Source of the DNA: Acuticoccus sediminis
GTDB lineage: Bacteria > Pseudomonadota > Alphaproteobacteria > Rhizobiales > Amorphaceae
Direction of reading: 5' to 3'
Assembly: GCF_003258595.1 (NCBI RefSeq)
Contig: NZ_QHHQ01000005.1
Span: forward strand, 1-64,000
DNA length: 64,000 nt
The notes beneath the pieces were generated by a model that saw only the letters and a program-made list of their open reading frames with translations, was not told the DNA's origin and searched no databases. Positions 42,869-52,118 of the stretch are shown here, in pieces. A program made the translations under genes and the position numbers. Every line of letters starts with the position of its first letter. Position 1 is the stretch's first letter.

Positions 42869-43632
42869 CGAGCCCCGTCACCAGCCTCGTCGCGGACAAC
42901 GTCACCAAGACCTTCGGCGGCATCCACGCCCTCGACGGCGTCACGCTCGACGCGCGCCCGGCGGAAATCCACGGCCTCATCGGCCCCAACGGCAGCGGGA
43001 AGACGACGCTCCTCAACCTGCTGTGCGGCTACTACAAGCCGGACGGAGGCGCGATCCGCGTCGGCGAGAAGGACCTCACCGGCGCCAGCGTCCAGTCCCG
43101 CGCGCGGCTCGACATCGCGCGCACCTTCCAGAAGCCGCGCCTCCTCGGTTCGCTGAGCGTGCTCGACAACGCGATGCTGGGCGGCTGGGTCCACACCGAG
43201 GCGGGCTTCGTGGAGACGCTCTTCGGCATGCCCCGCGCGCTGAAGGACGAGCGGCGCACCCGCGACAGCGCACGCGACATCCTCGCCGCCATCGGCCTCG
43301 GCGACATCATGGACCGCCGCGCCGACGTCCTCGACCACGCCCACCAGCGCTTCCTGGAGATCGCCCGCGGGCTGGTCCTGGGGCCGAAGTTCCTGCTCCT
43401 CGACGAGCCGGCCGGGGGCCTCGCCGAGCACGAGATCGAGGCGCTCGCCGACGTCCTCAGGACGCTGCGCGACTGCGGCCTCGGCATTCTCATCGTCGAG
43501 CACCACACCGATTTCGTCTTCAAGATCTCCGACCGCGTGACGACCCTCAACCTCGGCCAGACGCTCCGGCACGGCACGCCCGACGAGGTGCGCACCGACC
43601 CGGAAGTCATCCGCGTCTACCTCGGAGCCTGA
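42865..43632 (+). CDS. livG: ABC transporter ATP-binding protein, LivG type, with abnormal signature motif
   Basis: A 255-aa ATPase. Walker A (GPNGSGKTT), Q-loop (ARTFQKPRLL), Walker B (FLLLDEP) and the H-loop His (IVEHHTDF) are intact. The ABC signature is not: where LivG normally has LSYGQQRxLEIARAL, this one reads LDHAHQRFLEIARGL, losing the conserved Ser and Gly. One of the two ATP sites in the LivG-LivF dimer may therefore be inactive. Coupling to livM is by ATGA overlap. Confidence 0.9.
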   Translation: MTSPVTSLVADNVTKTFGGIHALDGVTLDARPAEIHGLIGPNGSGKTTLLNLLCGYYKPDGGAIRVGEKDLTGASVQSRARLDIARTFQKPRLLGSLSVLDNAMLGGWVHTEAGFVETLFGMPRALKDERRTRDSARDILAAIGLGDIMDRRADVLDHAHQRFLEIARGLVLGPKFLLLDEPAGGLAEHEIEALADVLRTLRDCGLGILIVEHHTDFVFKISDRVTTLNLGQTLRHGTPDEVRTDPEVIRVYLGA

Positions 43633-43635
43633 GCG

Positions 43636-44361
<726 letters not shown>

Positions 44362-44371
44362 GGAGACGGGA

Positions 44372-45469
44372 ATGAAGATCGAAAGCATCGAGGCGATCGT
44401 CCTCGCCCTGCCCTACACCCACGAGGGGCCGCTGACCGGCTTCGGCGGCCACGACTGGCCGGTCCTCCAGTCCTGCCTGGTGCGCGTTGCGACGGAGGAC
44501 GGGCTCGTCGGCTGGGGCGAATGCTTCGGCTACACGGTGCTGCCGGCGTCGATCGCCGTGCTCGACAACCTGGTCGCCCCGCTCGCCATCGGCCGCGACG
44601 CGACCGACATCGCCGGGCTGATGGAAGAGCTGAAGCGCAAGCTGCACATCTTCGGCCGCGGCGGGCCGACGCAGTATGCGCTGTCCGGCCTCGACATCGC
44701 CCTCTGGGACCTCGCCGGCAAGCGCGCCGGGCTCCCCGTGGCCGAGCTCCTCGGCGGGCGACAGAAGACGGCGATCCCGGCCTACACCAGCCTTCTAAAG
44801 CTCGGCGAGCCGGCGATCGTCGCGCGCGGCTGCGAGAAGGCGCTGGAGCAGGGCTTCAGGGAACTGAAGCTGCACGAGACCACCGTCGAGGCCGTCGCCG
44901 CGGCCCGCGCCGCGCTCGGCGACGACGTCGAGCTGATGGTCGACGTCAACTGCCCCTGGCGCTTCGACGAGGCGCTCGACATGGCGCACCGGTTCGAGCC
45001 CTACCGGCTGAAGTGGCTGGAGGAGCCGGTCTGGCCGCCGGAGGACGTGGAGGGCCTGCGCCGCCTGAAGGCGGCCGCCCCGGTCGACCTCGCGGCGGGC
45101 GAGAACATCCCCAACGTCTGGGCCTTCCAGCCGTACATCGACGCGTCGGTGCTGAACTACGTGCAGCCGTCCGTCACCAAGGTCGGCGGTATCACGGAGA
45201 TGATGAAGGTGATTGCGCGGGCGGAGTTCGTCGGCGTGCGCGTCGCGCCCCACTCCCCCTACTTCGGACCGGGGCTGCTGGCGACGCTGCAGGTCGCGGC
45301 GACGACGCCGCTGGTCTCGTCGATCGAATGCTTCGGCGTGCGGCTGGGCGACACGGTGTTCGGCCCGGTCGGCCTCCCCGGCGCGGACGGACGGATCGAG
45401 GTCCCGACCGCCCCCGGCCTCGGCGCCGATCCCGACCCCGGCGCCATCGCCCGCCTGCGCATCAACTGA
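44372..45469 (+). CDS. Mandelate racemase/muconate lactonizing enzyme family protein (2)
   Basis: A 365-aa enolase-superfamily enzyme, only distantly like the one at 37076-38161. The base motif is ELKLHE, the metal ligands lie in VDVNCPW, LEEPVWP and AGENI, and the C-terminal catalytic segment is APHSPYFGPG. These variations place it outside the typical mandelate racemase subgroup. It starts 10 nt after livF and ends the importer operon, so its substrate is probably what the importer brings in. Confidence 0.9.
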   Translation: MKIESIEAIVLALPYTHEGPLTGFGGHDWPVLQSCLVRVATEDGLVGWGECFGYTVLPASIAVLDNLVAPLAIGRDATDIAGLMEELKRKLHIFGRGGPTQYALSGLDIALWDLAGKRAGLPVAELLGGRQKTAIPAYTSLLKLGEPAIVARGCEKALEQGFRELKLHETTVEAVAAARAALGDDVELMVDVNCPWRFDEALDMAHRFEPYRLKWLEEPVWPPEDVEGLRRLKAAAPVDLAAGENIPNVWAFQPYIDASVLNYVQPSVTKVGGITEMMKVIARAEFVGVRVAPHSPYFGPGLLATLQVAATTPLVSSIECFGVRLGDTVFGPVGLPGADGRIEVPTAPGLGADPDPGAIARLRIN

Positions 45470-45577
45470 CGCCCCGGCCCGGCGCGCCGCCCGCATCCGC
45501 CGGCGCCGCGTGGGTCCGGACGCGAATGGCCGTCGGCGCCGCGCGGCGATCAGTCGGGAGCGCCGTCGCAGCGGTCG

Positions 45578-45613
45578 GTGGCGAGGGGGAGTGGCGAGGG
45601 GGAGTGGCGAGGG
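45578..45613. repeat. 13-bp tandem repeat next to the att site
   Basis: The unit GTGGCGAGGGGGA is repeated 2.8 times with a variant last copy. It lies 22 bp from the tRNA-Gly fragment on the backbone side. No function is evident. Confidence 0.6.
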
Positions 45614-45634
45614 ATCGCTGGCGAGGCGGAAGGG

Positions 45635-45682
45635 TGGAGCGGGTGAAGGGAATCGAACCCTCGTCATCAGCTTGGAAGGCTG
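45635..45682 (-). other. 3' half of tRNA-Gly(UCC): attachment-site scar of an integrated element
   Basis: On the minus strand these 48 nt read from the anticodon stem (CAGCCTTCCAAGCTG, anticodon UCC), through the variable and T arms (GGGTTCGATTCCC), to the acceptor end with CCA. No D-arm or 5' acceptor strand follows at higher coordinates; similarity stops at 45682, where the base of the anticodon stem would mismatch. The 5' half of a working tRNA is therefore absent. This is what remains at the far end of an element that integrated into a tRNA 3' half. The orientation places the element at higher coordinates and the intact tRNA beyond the right edge. Confidence 0.88.
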
Positions 45683-45807
45683 TGAAATCGCCAATGAAAT
45701 CAACGGTCAGTTCGACTGGTTCGCGGTATGGGCTCGTTCCTTCCCCCACTGAAATCATTGATCTTTTCCTGCCGGTTGAAACGTCGGGTGGACTTTCCAC
45801 GGCAGTG

Positions 45808-46258
45808 ACGCGCACCGTAGCTCTCTCTCGACTCCGCATGGATCGTGCGGCTCCGCGCCGTGAGGTTCGCGTCGCTGCGCGTCCGCGGGCTGGGCCCTCG
45901 GTCCCGCCAAGCGGAGAAGCCGGCACGGAAGACATCGATCGCGCGGCACATCGTCTTGATCGTGTCAACGACTTGGTTCGCAATCATGAATCGAAAGAAC
46001 GGAAGCGCGCCGCGCCGCTCTCTTGTGAGATTCCCGAGCCACGATCTTTGACAGGATATCTCTTTCCTGCCGCAGCCGGCGGCTTTTGCGGCGAAGGTGC
46101 CGCAGTTCCTCGCGCTCCTCGCTCGCCGCACCGTCCGACCGGCTGCCGCTGTCAAGCTCGGCATGCCTGATCCGCCCGTGGATCGTATGGACACACAGCT
46201 CGAACTCGTGCGCCAGCTCCTCGACGCTGCAGCCCGCGCGCGCCAACGCAGCTGACAC
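45808..46258 (-). pseudogene. IS3-family transposase remnant (orfA C-part and orfB N-part)
   Basis: The first frame (46258 to about 46033) gives an OrfA-like tail: SVEELAHEFELCVHTIHGRI and EEREELRHLRRKSRRLRQER, the usual leucine-zipper region. A shifted frame (about 45990-45808) continues with OrfB-like MCRAIDVFRAGFSAWRDRGP and IHAESRESYGAR. The catalytic DDE part is missing. IS3 elements use a -1 frameshift between these frames, so the arrangement is as expected but truncated. Confidence 0.75.
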
Positions 46259-46330
46259 GCCTTCCGGATTTCATAGTTTCTGAGCTGAAATTTCCACTTC
46301 TGATCCCGGCAACGGGAGGAGGAGAGTTCC

Positions 46331-46441
46331 ATGAAGAGGTCGAAGCTCTCGGAGGCGCAGATTGCGTTCATCCTACGTCAGGCGACGGAAGGAACGCCAG
46401 TCGCTGAAGTGTGCCGCAAGGCCGGCATTTCGGTTCCGACG
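46331..46441 (+). pseudogene. IS3-family OrfA N-terminal fragment
   Basis: ATG 46331, after GGAGGAGAG, encodes MKRSKLSEAQIAFILRQATE followed by VAEVCRKAGIS, the helix-turn-helix of IS3-group OrfA proteins (normally about 90 aa). The match ends after about 37 codons and the frame then runs into unrelated sequence. It is a second, oppositely oriented IS3 relic. Confidence 0.75.
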
Positions 46442-47101
46442 TGCTCCCACAAATCCACAAAATCACCACCCGCGGCGACTTTGTCGACGCCGTCTACACG
46501 ATGAGACGGTGGTGCCTACGCATCTCGAAGTGGCGCAAGTTGAAACGTCCGGCGATCGCCGCACTCCACGGACGAAACATCAACTCGCCGGACCATGGTG
46601 GGTGACTCGCGCTTGAATGCGATCAATGAGGTATAGCGCTTACTATCTCTATGCGACAGCGCATCGCCCGCAGAGGAATCATATTGAGTGGCACCTGGCC
46701 GAACCGATTGCTTGGCCCGCGATTACCCAAAGCCGATTTACGATCCACCGCACTCAATATTCGACTTGGGCGGAAAGCGATTGTGCACTGCGCCTGAAAA
46801 GCGGGCCGGACATCGCCACTTCGTCACGCAGGGTCGTAGGGGGCGCAAGCATTTGCGCTGGTGGTGCCGGTTTGGGCATCGAGGTGGCTACGCCGGTCGC
46901 GCTACGTTGTCCACTCAGTCGACCCTCGGGATGGTCGTCGAACTAGCGCCCTTGCTTACAACGTCGGTCATTGCGATCATGCTGTGCTAGGTCGGTGCAG
47001 CGGCTTGCGCGCGGGAGTGCCTTCAACGCAGGCATGCGATGATCCAAGGAAACCACCCGAGCTTTATGGAATAACTTGGACGCCTCAGGGTTGTAGCGCG
47101 A
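46442..47101. other. Unassigned region before the SMC operon
   Basis: About 660 bases without a supported gene. Small plus-strand ORFs (46411-46605 and 46688-46990) have no recognisable domain, no good ribosome site and no consistent codon bias. The region is moderately AT-rich and must contain the promoter of the operon starting at 47102, but no clear -35/-10 pair was identified. Confidence 0.5.
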
Positions 47102-49084
47102 ATGAAGATTAAGTTTCCCCTCATCGAATATCTCGAAGTGACAAATTACCAATTGTACCCCGGCGAAAACGGACGGTCCGGACTACGGATCGAGTTCGAC
47201 AAGGGCCCGTGGATAATTCTTGGAGTCAACGGCCTCGGAAAAAGTACCCTGCTACTAATGCTTAAGCGACTCTTGACGGGAGCCGCAACAGTAAGAGATG
47301 CGGGCTTCAGCGGTCAGGCAAATGAACTTCAGGCATCTGACCAGAAGGTTTTTGCCTCCCGGGTAGGAGATCGGGCCACCGATGCTTATGCTACACTGCG
47401 TGTGCGCGTTGGCACTCGCAGATTCACGATTCGCCGCAAATTGTCTGATCTGTCGCTTGTATCGGCTATATTGAGCGATGACGGCGCAGAGATCGCCCTA
47501 CCAGAAGAGACGATACTACGAGCGGAATTAACTAGCGCAACAGGCCTGTCTCGGTACGAGGATTTTCTTAGAATTATTGATCGAGTTGTATTTTATCTTG
47601 AAGGTCGAAAATCACTTGTTTGGAATACGGCTGCACAGTATGAGTTATTTCGCGCCCTGCTCATGCCGGCAGAGTCAGAAGCCATCCGGTCTCTAGAAGG
47701 CATCATCATTTCGAGCGACAGTTCAGCGCGAAACCTCAACGCATCCCTCCATAAGCTGGCATTGCGGCGCAGCCAAGAGATGGCGAAGCGTATTGATGTG
47801 GCGGAGACTACCGCAATGCTCGCCGACGTAAAGGGAAAGCTGGCAGACCTACAGAGACACGAAGAACAATTAGTTTTGGATATGCTCGACCTCGAGCGAG
47901 AGCGGGGTGACGCGAGAACGAGCAGAATGAGTTCCGCGAAGGAGGTCGCCGAACTATCGGCACGATACGAGGAAGAGAAGTATAGGCTGTTACGCCACGC
48001 GTTTGCCAAAGTTCCGAATTCCGACAAGTATATACTTCTCAAGCTAATTTCGGACGGTGAGTGCTACGTATGCGGCAACGAGTCAGAAGAAGCTGCGAGG
48101 CAGTTGGAAGCTCGCGCGAAGGACGGACGCTGTATCGTTTGTGGATCAAAGCGAAATTCAGACGACACCGTCATGCCGTTGGCCGAAGCCGTGCAAGACA
48201 AAGCCCAGAAGCTACACCTGGACCTCGAACTGGCTCGAACTAGACTGAAGGGCTCTGAAGAGCGACTTTCTAGAGCCGTTGAGGCATATTCAGAACAGCG
48301 CAAGCAACTCGACGCAATTCGTGACGAACTTGACGCCGCGAAGCGGAATGTACGCAGGATCCAGAAGCAGCTTCCCTCTGAGACGTATGCCGAAGAGATT
48401 GACTACGACAATAGGATAGAAACTTTTCGCCGGGAGGTACTCGCCTTCCGCGCGGAGCGAGACCAGGCTGAAGATGATATATCCTCTCTCTTAAGCGATT
48501 TGTCCGAAGCGACCGTAAAAATACGATCGGACTTGGAGAGCATCTTTGCCCGTCGTGCAAAGGCCTTCTTCGCCGAAGGCGTACGTCTGGTTTATGATCC
48601 CCGACGTGAGCGCATTGGTCAGGGTGGTCGAACGTTCGAGTTCCCCGCTTTTGAGGTCGAGCTCACTAGTGGGTCGGCAGTTGGAGAATACATTCGCAGG
48701 GATGAGGATGACGTATCGCTTTCACAGCGAGAGTACATCGATCTGATATTCCGTATGAGCCTTGTCGAGGCTCTTGGCGAGAACAACGCTGGGACATTCG
48801 TAGTGGACGGCCCCGAAGGATCCGTCGACGCCGTTTTCGCTCGTCGTGCCGGAGAGCTTTTCTCAGGGGTGGCGGCTTCAGGGTCCGCCATGAGCGTTAT
48901 CCTTGCCTGCAACGTGGTGGCCGGCGATTTCATTCCCTACACACTCAAGAACTTCAGGACGACGAAGGCCCGCGAAGATCGGACGGTCAATTTGATGCAC
49001 CTCGCGGCGCCGACGGCTGCATTGTCCAACCTCCGGGCGGACTACGACAGCGCCGTGGACGAGATCCTAGGTCGGACGGTCTAA
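47102..49084 (+). CDS. SMC/Rad50-like ATPase with four-cysteine hinge (component 1 of a putative defence system)
   Basis: A 660-aa protein. Walker A is GVNGLGKST (residues 41-49). Residues 230-300 and 360-480 form coiled coil. Between them lie two CxxC pairs (Cys321/Cys324 and Cys344/Cys347), a zinc-ribbon-like hinge rather than the single CxxC of Rad50. The ABC signature VSLSQRE is at 538-544 and Walker B FVVDGPEGS near 566-574. The layout fits the short SMC proteins of ABC-three-component/Lamassu-type anti-phage systems. It is coupled to the next gene by TAATG. Base composition is lower in GC than the backbone. The annotated start has no clear ribosome site. Confidence 0.88.
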   Translation: MKIKFPLIEYLEVTNYQLYPGENGRSGLRIEFDKGPWIILGVNGLGKSTLLLMLKRLLTGAATVRDAGFSGQANELQASDQKVFASRVGDRATDAYATLRVRVGTRRFTIRRKLSDLSLVSAILSDDGAEIALPEETILRAELTSATGLSRYEDFLRIIDRVVFYLEGRKSLVWNTAAQYELFRALLMPAESEAIRSLEGIIISSDSSARNLNASLHKLALRRSQEMAKRIDVAETTAMLADVKGKLADLQRHEEQLVLDMLDLERERGDARTSRMSSAKEVAELSARYEEEKYRLLRHAFAKVPNSDKYILLKLISDGECYVCGNESEEAARQLEARAKDGRCIVCGSKRNSDDTVMPLAEAVQDKAQKLHLDLELARTRLKGSEERLSRAVEAYSEQRKQLDAIRDELDAAKRNVRRIQKQLPSETYAEEIDYDNRIETFRREVLAFRAERDQAEDDISSLLSDLSEATVKIRSDLESIFARRAKAFFAEGVRLVYDPRRERIGQGGRTFEFPAFEVELTSGSAVGEYIRRDEDDVSLSQREYIDLIFRMSLVEALGENNAGTFVVDGPEGSVDAVFARRAGELFSGVAASGSAMSVILACNVVAGDFIPYTLKNFRTTKAREDRTVNLMHLAAPTAALSNLRADYDSAVDEILGRTV

Positions 49085-49737
49085 TGGCCAACCAACCCCC
49101 ATCCGTCAGGCATCAAACAATGATGCTCCGCGGACGAATTCTGCAAATGTTCCTGGCCTTGGAGCGGGTCGGAGCAACACCAATCGATACGCGAACATTT
49201 CACGCCTTTGCCTTTTTCTCAAACGTTCTCAGCTCCATTTGGGGCTTTGAACCGCTCGAAGGCGCCGTTCTCAAAGATGAAGGCTCACCGATCTTCTATA
49301 CGCTGCAGGAGGAGCTTGATCGGCTAGTCGGCGCGCGTTTCATCGAGGTTACCGATCTTCAGATGACTCAGACGAATCGGTTAGAAGCGACATTTGCCCT
49401 TTCCTTAGAGCAAGCTCGCCCGGTCTTGGATGTTCTTGCCCAGCTCCCAGACCAAGCGGGTGTCGATCAGTTCCTGTTGGAAGTGGCCGACGCGTTCATC
49501 GAAATTGAAACCGGTTATTGGGATGATGCTGCCCAACAAGATGCGAACTACTCTGATCCAGGTATTGCAGAAGGTCGGGTGGTTGATTTCGGCGAATGGC
49601 AATCGGCGACAGAAGGGAATGCAGCTTGGGTCACGACCGAAGCTCTGCAGCAGCGTATGCCGGAAGGTACAACCCTGAACCGTGCCGAGAAGATCAACCT
49701 ATACATGCAGCTCATGAAAAAGCGTGCATATGCATAA
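49084..49737 (+). CDS. Unknown 217-aa middle protein of the SMC operon
   Basis: A 217-aa soluble, mostly helical protein with no recognised motif. It begins RGRILQMFLALERVG and ends with LMKKRAYA. Its position between an SMC ATPase and a nuclease, and its size, match the 'middle component' of ABC-three-component systems (LmuC-like in Lamassu), which bridges ATPase and effector. This is argued from context, not from sequence similarity. It overlaps both neighbours. Confidence 0.65.
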   Translation: MANQPPSVRHQTMMLRGRILQMFLALERVGATPIDTRTFHAFAFFSNVLSSIWGFEPLEGAVLKDEGSPIFYTLQEELDRLVGARFIEVTDLQMTQTNRLEATFALSLEQARPVLDVLAQLPDQAGVDQFLLEVADAFIEIETGYWDDAAQQDANYSDPGIAEGRVVDFGEWQSATEGNAAWVTTEALQQRMPEGTTLNRAEKINLYMQLMKKRAYA

Positions 49738-50830
49738 AGGAAGAGGGACCGGTGGGATCGAGCCGGCGGAAATCGAAGAGTTTATCCGAAGTGCAAACTT
49801 GCCACAGGATACGGGATCTTCCGCGGACGCTCGGTTCTGTTTTGGTGTTGCAAAGTTGGTCGCAACAAGGGTCGTACATGGAGAAAGCGGCGACTTTTCT
49901 GTCTTCGTCAGTACCGACGCTATCCGAATCGACGAAGAGCGCCTCGCCTGTGATCGCGTCATGATGCTGCAGCACGGTAACGATCCGATCACCGGTCATA
50001 TCTGGATAACAACGATCGGGATTACTACCAGCCTTCGTCTCCGGATCGATATCACGTCGGAGGAATCGATCACTGCGGGCCTAGAAGATGCTGGACTTGG
50101 TAATCGGCCCGCGGTGGTGGTGGACTGGCGCGGCAGTTCACCGTCAGGACGCCTATACAGTACTGGCGTGTCAAACCATGACATCTCTCACCCGGTGAAC
50201 TTCGATTGTTCGACCCCGGTCTCCGAGGGACAACTGAAAAGAACTTTGGATCTGTTCTACGAAACAGTCCTTCGAACACCTTCCGCAACCACCATGGGAC
50301 ACAAGCTCGCCATATGGGGAGCAAATAGCGGAGACGCTCGGAAAGGGATCCCTTCCTCGAGGCCGGAGGAGCGGATCCAGGGGCGCCTGTTGGATAGCCT
50401 GCGTCTTTCAATTCCGGGGCTGACATGGCGTGCCGAGCCTGTAACGGAAGACGGACGAGCAGATCTCGTAGGTTCTCGCCCCACGAGTGCTGGCGGAATA
50501 CGCGCGACCGTGACGGAATGGATCCTCGAACTGAAAGCTCTCGCCGACAAGACTTCGACTGGAAATCCGGTCAGCGCGACGAAGATTGCGGAAGCGATCA
50601 TCAAAGGCGTCGAACAGGCTATTGCCTATCGCGACAATCATCACGCCTTACAGGCTGCTGTCTGCTATTTCGACATGCGGGCGACGGATGAAGGCGATGC
50701 AGTGAGCTTTGCGGACATTCGAGATCTGGCAAGCGGCGAAAATATATCGCTCTGGCGATGGTATATGTTTCGGAGCACTGATGCGGCACGACATGCCAAG
50801 ATAGGGAAGCTCACACATTCTCAAGTGTGA
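49730..50830 (+). CDS. PD-(D/E)XK nuclease-domain protein (putative effector of the SMC operon)
   Basis: A 366-aa protein. The first 200 residues have no recognised domain. Residues 210-305 fit a restriction-endonuclease fold: an early Glu in RPEERIQGRLL, Asp245 in EDGRADLVG, the E-x-K pair Glu267/Lys269 in WILELKAL, and a following helix with QAIAY (Q-x3-Y), as in RecB-like nucleases. It would cleave DNA when released or activated by the SMC complex. ATG 49730 overlaps the previous gene by 8 bp; GTG 49724 is an alternative. The 3' end overlaps the convergent methyltransferase by 20 bp. Confidence 0.75.
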   Translation: MHKGRGTGGIEPAEIEEFIRSANLPQDTGSSADARFCFGVAKLVATRVVHGESGDFSVFVSTDAIRIDEERLACDRVMMLQHGNDPITGHIWITTIGITTSLRLRIDITSEESITAGLEDAGLGNRPAVVVDWRGSSPSGRLYSTGVSNHDISHPVNFDCSTPVSEGQLKRTLDLFYETVLRTPSATTMGHKLAIWGANSGDARKGIPSSRPEERIQGRLLDSLRLSIPGLTWRAEPVTEDGRADLVGSRPTSAGGIRATVTEWILELKALADKTSTGNPVSATKIAEAIIKGVEQAIAYRDNHHALQAAVCYFDMRATDEGDAVSFADIRDLASGENISLWRWYMFRSTDAARHAKIGKLTHSQV

Positions 50831-52118
50831 CAAGTGTCTCGAGTAGTTCCAATCTCCCGCCCTGTTGTGGTGAAGCGCGCATCGAACGGAACGGCTCTTG
50901 GGCGATGCAGGACAGTCCAATCGCGCCGGCGATTTCGCACAGGACAGTCGCAACGGGGACGGTCACGCCCGCATAGCGACTGTCCCCAACTACCATGTAA
51001 ACACGCCCTCCGGGGACTAGGCTGGAGTGCAAGCGCTTTAAGATCGTCGCCATGTCCGCGAAATACGACTGTACCATTTCAGGAATATCTCTACTCCAAA
51101 GATCCAGACGGACGCGATTTAGATCGGCCAAAACCTGCGTCAAGCTGGGGAGGTCGTATTCTGGTACGTCGTATTCCCGCTTTACCTGAACGTGACTGCG
51201 AAGCGTGGCATTGCGTAGTGCGCGGTTGTCGTCGAACGATTTGAGGTGCCCACACACCCACAGCTCTACATTGTAGACATCGGTATAATCGAACGAGTTC
51301 GGATAGGGCGGCGAGAAGACTGCGAGATCATACTGACCCTTCGTCGGTGTCAAACTACGTGCGTCTCCTCTGAGGAGGGTATAGCCTTTCGCCTTCCTAT
51401 TCTCGTAGCGCCTAATCTCGTAGATTGCATTTGTGACGGATGCTACAAATAGTTGATCCACGGCTTCAGGGTTAGGCTGACGCTGCTGCCAGTTTCGTCG
51501 ATACCGCCGACCTTTGCCGCTCACAACCACGTTGCTGACATCGAGAGCGATCGACCCCAGAAGCACTCGCATCAATCGTTGGTTGGATTGCGAGGATACC
51601 ACCTCAATGCTATCAAGCAGAGCCGCGAGACGTTTCGCCACAGCTTTGCTGAAGATGTACCGTCCCCGCACCCCAGGCTCGACAAACGTAGCGGGAAGGT
51701 TCGGAAGCGGCGCGTCGACGCAAGTCAAGCTTGCACGATCGACAGCCGCAGCGAAGTCATTGATCAAACATCCGATGTCGTAGGTAGCAAGCTTCGCTTC
51801 GGCCAGGTCCGCGAGGTAGGGGTTAACTTCGATCGTTAGCGGATCAATGCCGAGAAACTGACAGGCTAAAGAAGTCGTGCCGGAACCAGCGAAGGGATCG
51901 ATGCAGTTTCTCACTGGTCGTCCGAGGGACAGGCTGGTTTCCTCTACAGCCTGCCCAATCAGCTCTGGCGCGAATGCCTCCTTGAAGTTCCGCCAACTCT
52001 GGAATGCAATCCTGTCTGTGCCTGCGTTTGTCGATAGATGAGACAGCCGCCGACCGTCTAGCCAGTCTTCGAAGGTTGCCGTTCGTTCTGCCTGTGTCAT
52101 AGGGTTGCGGGGAGCCAC
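50811..52118 (-). CDS. DNA methyltransferase (FAGSGTT ... SPPY type)
   Basis: A 435-aa protein. The SAM-binding motif DPFAGSGTT is near residues 74-82 and the catalytic SPPY is at 269-272, followed by PNSFDYTDVYN. In this order (SAM motif first) it resembles the alpha/gamma class of N6-adenine or N4-cytosine enzymes. The target-recognition part probably lies between residues 100 and 240. It faces the nuclease gene tail to tail, so it could modify host DNA against that nuclease, or be an independent phage-type methylase. The start is uncertain (GTG 52118 or ATG 52100) because neither has a clear ribosome site. Confidence 0.85.
   Translation of the reverse strand: MAPRNPMTQAERTATFEDWLDGRRLSHLSTNAGTDRIAFQSWRNFKEAFAPELIGQAVEETSLSLGRPVRNCIDPFAGSGTTSLACQFLGIDPLTIEVNPYLADLAEAKLATYDIGCLINDFAAAVDRASLTCVDAPLPNLPATFVEPGVRGRYIFSKAVAKRLAALLDSIEVVSSQSNQRLMRVLLGSIALDVSNVVVSGKGRRYRRNWQQRQPNPEAVDQLFVASVTNAIYEIRRYENRKAKGYTLLRGDARSLTPTKGQYDLAVFSPPYPNSFDYTDVYNVELWVCGHLKSFDDNRALRNATLRSHVQVKREYDVPEYDLPSLTQVLADLNRVRLDLWSRDIPEMVQSYFADMATILKRLHSSLVPGGRVYMVVGDSRYAGVTVPVATVLCEIAGAIGLSCIAQEPFRSMRASPQQGGRLELLETLVTLENV

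Noticed and set aside
45578-45613. Short tandem repeats as a possible CRISPR array
   Set aside because: The units are 13 bp with no spacers and there are no cas genes.
45635-45710. Intact tRNA-Gly gene
   Set aside because: The sequence beyond the anticodon stem cannot form a D-arm or pair with the acceptor strand, so only the 3' half is present.
46688-46990. 100-aa plus-strand ORF in the unassigned region
   Set aside because: There is no recognised domain, the Arg/Cys/Trp-rich composition is odd, and there is no ribosome site. Not supported as a gene.
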